Shown here: piece after piece, positions 59,430 to 64,000 of the stretch
Layout: the number at the start of each line of letters is the position of its first letter
Position numbering within the stretch: the first letter of the stretch is position 1
Source of the DNA: Mya arenaria
Taxonomy: Eukaryota > Mollusca > Bivalvia > Myida > Myidae
DNA length: 64,000 nucleotides
Direction of reading: 5' to 3'
Assembly: GCF_026914265.1 (NCBI RefSeq)
Contig: NC_069124.1
Coordinates: 60,170,589-60,234,588 of the forward strand
Position numbers and translations under genes: made by a program
The notes under the pieces: model-generated
Told to the model about the DNA's origin: nothing
The model's input: the letters and a program-made list of their open reading frames with translations, nothing else
Databases searched by the model: none

Positions 59430-60200
59430 AATAAATAGTTACATAACATGAAGTAACATTTTAATGATTAAGCATGAATGGAGTGAGCGTCAAAGCAAAG
59501 ACTGACGTAGGAAGTGTGAATCGGGTAAGTGGCAGTAGGCAGACCTTAAACAGCCGCGAAATTTGAAATTCTTAATGAGTAAGCCTAATACTTAAATATT
59601 GCCTACCTGCAATTTCATTGGCTGAAAATGTAGTTGTATTCTAAGAAGAAGTGCTCGGCATAAGAAACATTATTTTGTGTATGGTATTTTTAGAGATATT
59701 GTCCTTTGATTATTGGTATAATTCTTTTGTTTACTTCTCTCCATAACTTCATATGACTTCGGGTGTTGACTTCAAACGTCATACATATAATTACTTTGTT
59801 GAAGAGAAGTGCTGTGCAAAAGAAACAGTTTTTTTTGCGAATTACTGCCCTTTCGTAATTGTTAAGTAGTAGTTAGATGACATGAAGTGAATTCTTAATG
59901 ATTAAGAATGGGCGGAGTGAGCGTAGCGATCGAGTCCTTCTTAATCATTAAGAATTCACTTCATGTTATCTAAGTGACTTAGAATACAGCCTCACAGGCT
60001 GATACATTGTCAACGCAAAATCTGACGCAGGGACTGTGTATCGGATCATTGGCAGTAGGCGGACCTTTTAACACCCGCGAATGTTGAAATTCTTAATGGT
60101 TTAGTCTACAACTTAATGGTTGCCTATCTACGATACTATTGGCTTAAATGTAGGCTGTATTCTAAAAGTACTTGTTTTACTTTTCTCCATAACTTCATAT
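59430..60200. repeat. Two diverged copies of a dispersed repeat around a perfect-type hairpin
   Basis: The segment at about 59435-59790 (GACTGACGTAGGAAGTGTGA, TTGGCAGTAGG-like, TCTCCATAACTTCATATG) is repeated at about 60010-60200. Between them, 59874-59908 and 59938-59972 are 35-bp inverted arms with one mismatch and a 29-base loop. Confidence 0.65.
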
Positions 60201-61478
60201 GTTTTTGAGGAACTTACATGAAAGCTCATACACATAATGTCTTGGTTGAGGACAAATATTGTGTAAAAGAATCATATTATATGAATCATAATGGTATATT
60301 GCCCTATAATTATGTATTATACTTATTTTATACTGGGACATGTCTTCATCTCTCCAAAACTCCGTACGTTTTTGATTTATTCACTATAAACTTCATTCAC
60401 AGATTGAATATGTTAAGGAGAAGAGCTGCGCAAATGATTCATGATTTTGTGCAAATGTTTTAAGAGTTATTGCCCTTTGATTTTTCCCCCATTTTTTACT
60501 TTTCTCCATAACTTTATTTTGAGGTATTGACTTTAACAGTACAATCAGAAACATTATTTTGTGTTTGAAATTTAAGAATTATTACCTTGTTCTTGTGATT
60601 TTATAGTGGTGTGAAGTTCGAGTCCTCGCGGCGTTTTATGATAAGTGGCCTAGTGGTCTATTAACCTTAAATTGTATTCAGCGAAAACAGTAATAAATTA
60701 ACGTTTTTATGAACAAATTAACATCCTGTAAGGATTATCATCAAATTATTTCCAAAAAGTCGATCTAACTTCACGCCTATGCCTCTTGGCCGCTAGGCCG
60801 CTTATTTTATGTTAGAAGGGGACATCATAAAAATGTATTTTAGATGTCAAATGATTTGAAATGCGGCGTTGGTGTTAGACCCGATGCACCCGATGTACCC
60901 GGAAACGTTTGAAGCCTAAAACATCCCTTTATTTAAGAGAGTTCAAACAGGGTCGATCTTTTTTTTATTAGTGAACAAAAAAAATGAAAAATCCTCGATT
61001 GGCATTGGCTGACAAAAAAACGCAAACACCAAGTATGTGCTATCTTACTAACTCCTCGGTTGTCATTCGCCCACACCAAAATGCAAACACGATCAAAGAG
61101 GATTTCAAAATAAAACTCCTTGTTACATGAGCAGGATTCAGACATCAAAAATATTTAGCAGTTTGTTTAAATCTTTAGGGTGTGAGCTGGAGCAATATAT
61201 TGTGAGTGCATTATTTATATAATTTTACGTATAAACGCCCAGCTGGACAACAACTCCACGTCATTCCGACTCTCTATGTACTTTTCGTCAGAGCAACTCT
61301 GCTATGTGCTGACCTTTAAGTAAGTTATGATGATAAACCTTTAAAATGAGGACGAAGAGGTAGCACTTATCACAAGACAGAAAACGTGTGTTTTGATATC
61401 TCAAGTATTTGGTCGGTCCTTACGCAACGTTATCACGGGAACAGTTACATAAGTTGACGAACTGTCCTGTAAAACATT
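60201..61478. other. Upstream of the SOUL gene
   Basis: Contains two opposed fragments with a shared GTGAAGTT and GGCCTAG(T/C)GG core (60608-60655 and 60765-60810), which look like tRNA-SINE debris. A loose repeat of CTCGGTTGTCATT / CTCGATTGGCATT with ACGCAAACAC lies at 60990-61100. No gene seen. Confidence 0.4.
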
Positions 61479-61551
61479 GGATAAATACCGCAGAGATGGG
61501 GTCATCAACATTCAGAGAGACTAATTCTCTGTTTGCTCAAGTCGCTACAAG
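61479..61551 (+). promoter_or_regulatory. TATA-like element and non-coding first exon of the SOUL gene
   Basis: ATAAATA at 61481-61487 is followed about 30 nt later by ATCAACATTCAGAGAG, a plausible start region. The sequence then runs to a strong donor, CTACAAG|GTGAGTA, with the exon ending at 61551. The next exon begins at 62098, two bases before the ATG. The start site is inferred from spacing only. Confidence 0.45.
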
Positions 61552-62099
61552 GTGAGTACAGTGTCACATTAAGCAGTATATGCTGTTATTTAGCAAATAT
61601 TGAATATTATTTTAATGTTTTTTTGCACTGATAAACACAATATTTTGTTTGAGAAATAAAACTTATGTACCACTAAGCATTCTCAGAAAATCAAGACGAG
61701 ACTTCTGTATCTATTCCTTAATTGTATTCATATGTCATATGTACTTTTGTAAGACTTGAAAACTAGAACATAGAGGATAATTGTTTGTTTCAGGGTTTTA
61801 AAGTTATTGTTTTTAAGATCGTAATATATTTTAGCTAGTGAACTGTTTACTTTTAGTGGTCACCAGGTGAAATATTTTGTTTGTTTGAAACAGTGAAAAA
61901 CCTTCTTTTTATTTCACTGATAAATATATATTAACCACTGGAAAGCATATGATAAATAACGTTATGTTTATGTATGTACGATCGAACTATTTTATACATA
62001 TTATATTGATTAATGTTATGTTCGCTTCATAACGGAACTTTAAAACTGCTATTGATAGCAATAATAAAACAACTATTTCCTATTTCGCTTCTTTTAGCC

Positions 62100-63587
62100 A
62101 TGCTTACACTCGTCATAGTCGTCCTGGCCACGCTGGTTGGCGGCTCCCTTCAGCAACCGGGAATAATAAACCTCAATCTCGGTGGAGGCGGTGACGCTGT
62201 GGCGCCTCAGACGCCCTATGTGAAACCCGCGTTCTGTCACGACCTTGATTGTCCAAAATACACCGTCATGGAAACTAATGATGTAAGTATTTTATTTCTT
62301 TTAATTCTCAAACTTTGCCTCTAGTCCATCAAGATGTGTATGTATATGTGCCAGAGAACATACAAACCACTATGTATACACAAAACCTCACTTTGTATGT
62401 CCCCTTTATAAAACTCCTACTACCCACTGCTTAAAAGTGTTAATATTGGTCTGCCCTTGGTATATGTGTTTGACATTGACAGAGTATGTGTAAATATTTA
62501 CACCTCAACTTCCATTCTTTAAGTGAACTATCTTTCGGCAATTGCGTTCATCAATCGATGAACGCAACATCTTCGGATATGTTCGGATCGTAATTCATTG
62601 CATAACAATATACATGAAAGCTATTGATCTTGTTATTGGTTGTATTGTGTCTGCAGGTCCCGTAAAAATATAGATCAACATTTTTAATAGTGTTAGTTTA
62701 TTATATGTTAAATATATTGATACCAGAAGTGTTTCAATTTTACGTTTTAAAGTGATTTCAAGTGGTTGATCTTTTCCCGCGTTATTGTAACGTCATTTGA
62801 AAAATGTTTCCGGTTATAGTAGGGTCGTTCTATTTACAGAATGGGTAAGAACGGATTACTGAAAGGTTTTCTTAAATGAAATGAAGTATTTTTTTAACAA
62901 TTCTTGAATGAAATAATGAACTATTGGTGTAAATATAAGGAATGAATTGCGGGGTTGATGTCATTATCGGGGTATGAACGCAATTGGGTTGGTCAATGTG
63001 TGTGGAGTCCAAAGGACTCCACGCGTACTTTGACCAACCCAATTGCGTTTATCGCCCATTATTCACAGCAACAACGTGGGTGGCAAAAATGTTTGCCGTC
63101 AAATACCATAGCCTTCTTAGATAGTTGATAGACTAGCTAAATTAGACCATCTTAATATACCTACAAACGATTACGAGCTTTATGAAGGAAGCTCCATTTA
63201 TATCATTTAACTCGTCTTTCACGTATTTTGGTGGAACTGACAATACAGTTTGATTTATAATTTTATGACTTTAATGCCAACTGCGTTTCACGTAGTTCGA
63301 ATATGTCCTATTTTTCATGGATTTTTAAATTTGTCCAATTTTACCTGTCGATTCTCTTCTTACAACGAACGATACTTTTATTTCGATTTTAGTGTTTGTC
63401 ATTTATCAAACAAATCGTATAAATTTAAACTTATGTAATTATACATTTCGCCAGCAATTCGAGAAGCGCCGCTACGAACCGTCTGTCTGGGTGGCCACAT
63501 CCCTGTACACCTTCAACTACACCAAGGCACAGAACGACCTGATGTTCTATAAACTCTTCCACTATATCTCCGGGAATAACTCTGCAA
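62100..63587 (+). CDS. Secreted SOUL-family heme-binding protein (3' partial)
   Basis: Seen: exon 62100-62282 (ATG two bases inside the exon, phase-0 donor GTAAGT) joined to exon 63455-63587 (ends in phase 1), giving 105 residues. Residues 1-16 are a hydrophobic signal peptide (MLTLVIVVLATLVGG), followed by a Gly/Pro linker and FCHDLDCPKYTVMETND. The second exon is the start of the SOUL fold: QFEKRRYEPSVWVAT, then FYKLFHYISGNNSA. Known: SOUL/HEBP proteins bind heme or related tetrapyrroles, and animals have both cytosolic and secreted forms. Inferred: an extracellular heme- or porphyrin-binding protein. The next exon is not in the remaining 413 bases, so the gene leaves the window. Confidence 0.85.
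62542..62567. repeat. Short perfect palindrome in SOUL intron
   Basis: TTGCGTTCATC-AATC-GATGAACGCAA, 11-bp perfect arms. Its arm shares the sequence ATTGCGTT with the larger hairpin at 62976. Confidence 0.7.
62976..63050. repeat. Long hairpin in SOUL intron
   Basis: Arms 62976-63010 and 63014-63050 are complementary except for a 6/8-base internal mismatch (GTGTGT against GCGTACTT). The loop is three bases (AAA). It is likely a palindromic MITE remnant. Confidence 0.75.
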
Positions 63588-64000
63588 GTGAGTCGCATTT
63601 AAGGTCACAAACTACTAAATAAATATCCTTTATATTCTATTGTCAGTTGACCAATTTCTCGCGATATAACGAAATAACACCGAATTCTAGTGCATCACGA
63701 CACCCATAACCATGTTTGAGGAGAAAGTTTCACATGTGTAATCAACATGAAAAAAAGTCAGAAAAAGTAACATTTCTTATATGAACAATTAAATCAGTTA
63801 AACGTATAACCACTGTGTATTCGATAAAATGACCAAATCCGTTGTAGGGGTACAACTAATACGGTTATAATGTTATACAAAAATGTTGATCAAGTAGGCC
63901 CAACATGGTCAGTCTGTCTTTTGAAATCACAAACTATTCAGCTTCATAGGCTTTAAATATAGAAAGTAGCCAATAGACTGACATGGTATAACCATGCCTT
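63588..64000 (+). other. SOUL intron 2, truncated by the window edge
   Basis: No exon or repeat recognised in the last 413 bases. Confidence 0.5.

Overview
The window is animal genomic DNA: AT-rich, low gene density, short exons with GT/AG borders spread over long introns, and many young and old transposable elements. The protein families (a ShKT-containing cysteine-rich ectodomain protein, a mitochondria-eating protein/MIEAP homologue, a secreted SOUL heme-binding protein), the tRNA-derived SINEs, the CR1-type LINE and the abundant minisatellites and MITEs suggest a lophotrochozoan, most likely a bivalve mollusc. That assignment is inference; no species is claimed. Gene models below were built by hand by translating exons and checking that splice phases join without error.

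Layout. (1) 2707-25272, + strand: 14 coding exons, phase-consistent from end to end, of an extracellular cysteine-rich protein. Two homologous multi-exon modules flank a single-exon ShKT domain, and the protein ends in a hydrophobic tail (GPI-anchor or membrane type). Its 5' exon(s) were not found. Its 11.3-kb intron (2861-14205) holds a 1,006-bp solo LTR, an antisense 5'-truncated LINE with an open 437-codon reverse transcriptase, a hAT-like MITE with a perfect 8-bp duplication, and a dispersed repeat with a 35-bp minisatellite core. A later intron holds a 27-bp minisatellite. (2) 27644-39436, + strand: a 12-exon, 730-residue MIEAP (SPATA18-like) protein with a long coiled-coil middle and the conserved C-terminal domain. 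(3) 41478-46553, - strand: a 6-exon, 592-residue intracellular protein of unknown family with five Gly-Tyr-hydrophobic motifs; its 3' end faces the 3' end of the MIEAP gene (convergent pair). (4) 47.5-52.6 kb: SINEs, a decayed LINE fragment, and a LINE endonuclease region with a 2A-like motif, interrupted by a hAT-like element that itself carries a SINE. (5) 52784-53888, - strand: a two-exon, 296-residue membrane protein of unknown family. (6) 54.8-55.5 kb: relic of a LINE C-terminus, then two large minisatellites (41/42-bp and 76-bp units) with a SINE between them and palindromic repeats after them. (7) 61.5 kb to the right edge, + strand: the 5' part of a secreted SOUL heme-binding protein gene that runs off the window.

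There is no operon-like organisation, rRNA, CRISPR or functional tRNA. The tRNA-like sequences are SINE heads. The genes show no obvious common pathway. The most unusual material is the repeat biology: a 744-bp inverted-repeat element whose insertion is proved by an empty paralogous site in the same window, a three-level nested insertion, and a minisatellite in which most units carry acceptor-, branchpoint- and donor-like sequences inside an intron of an expressed-looking gene.
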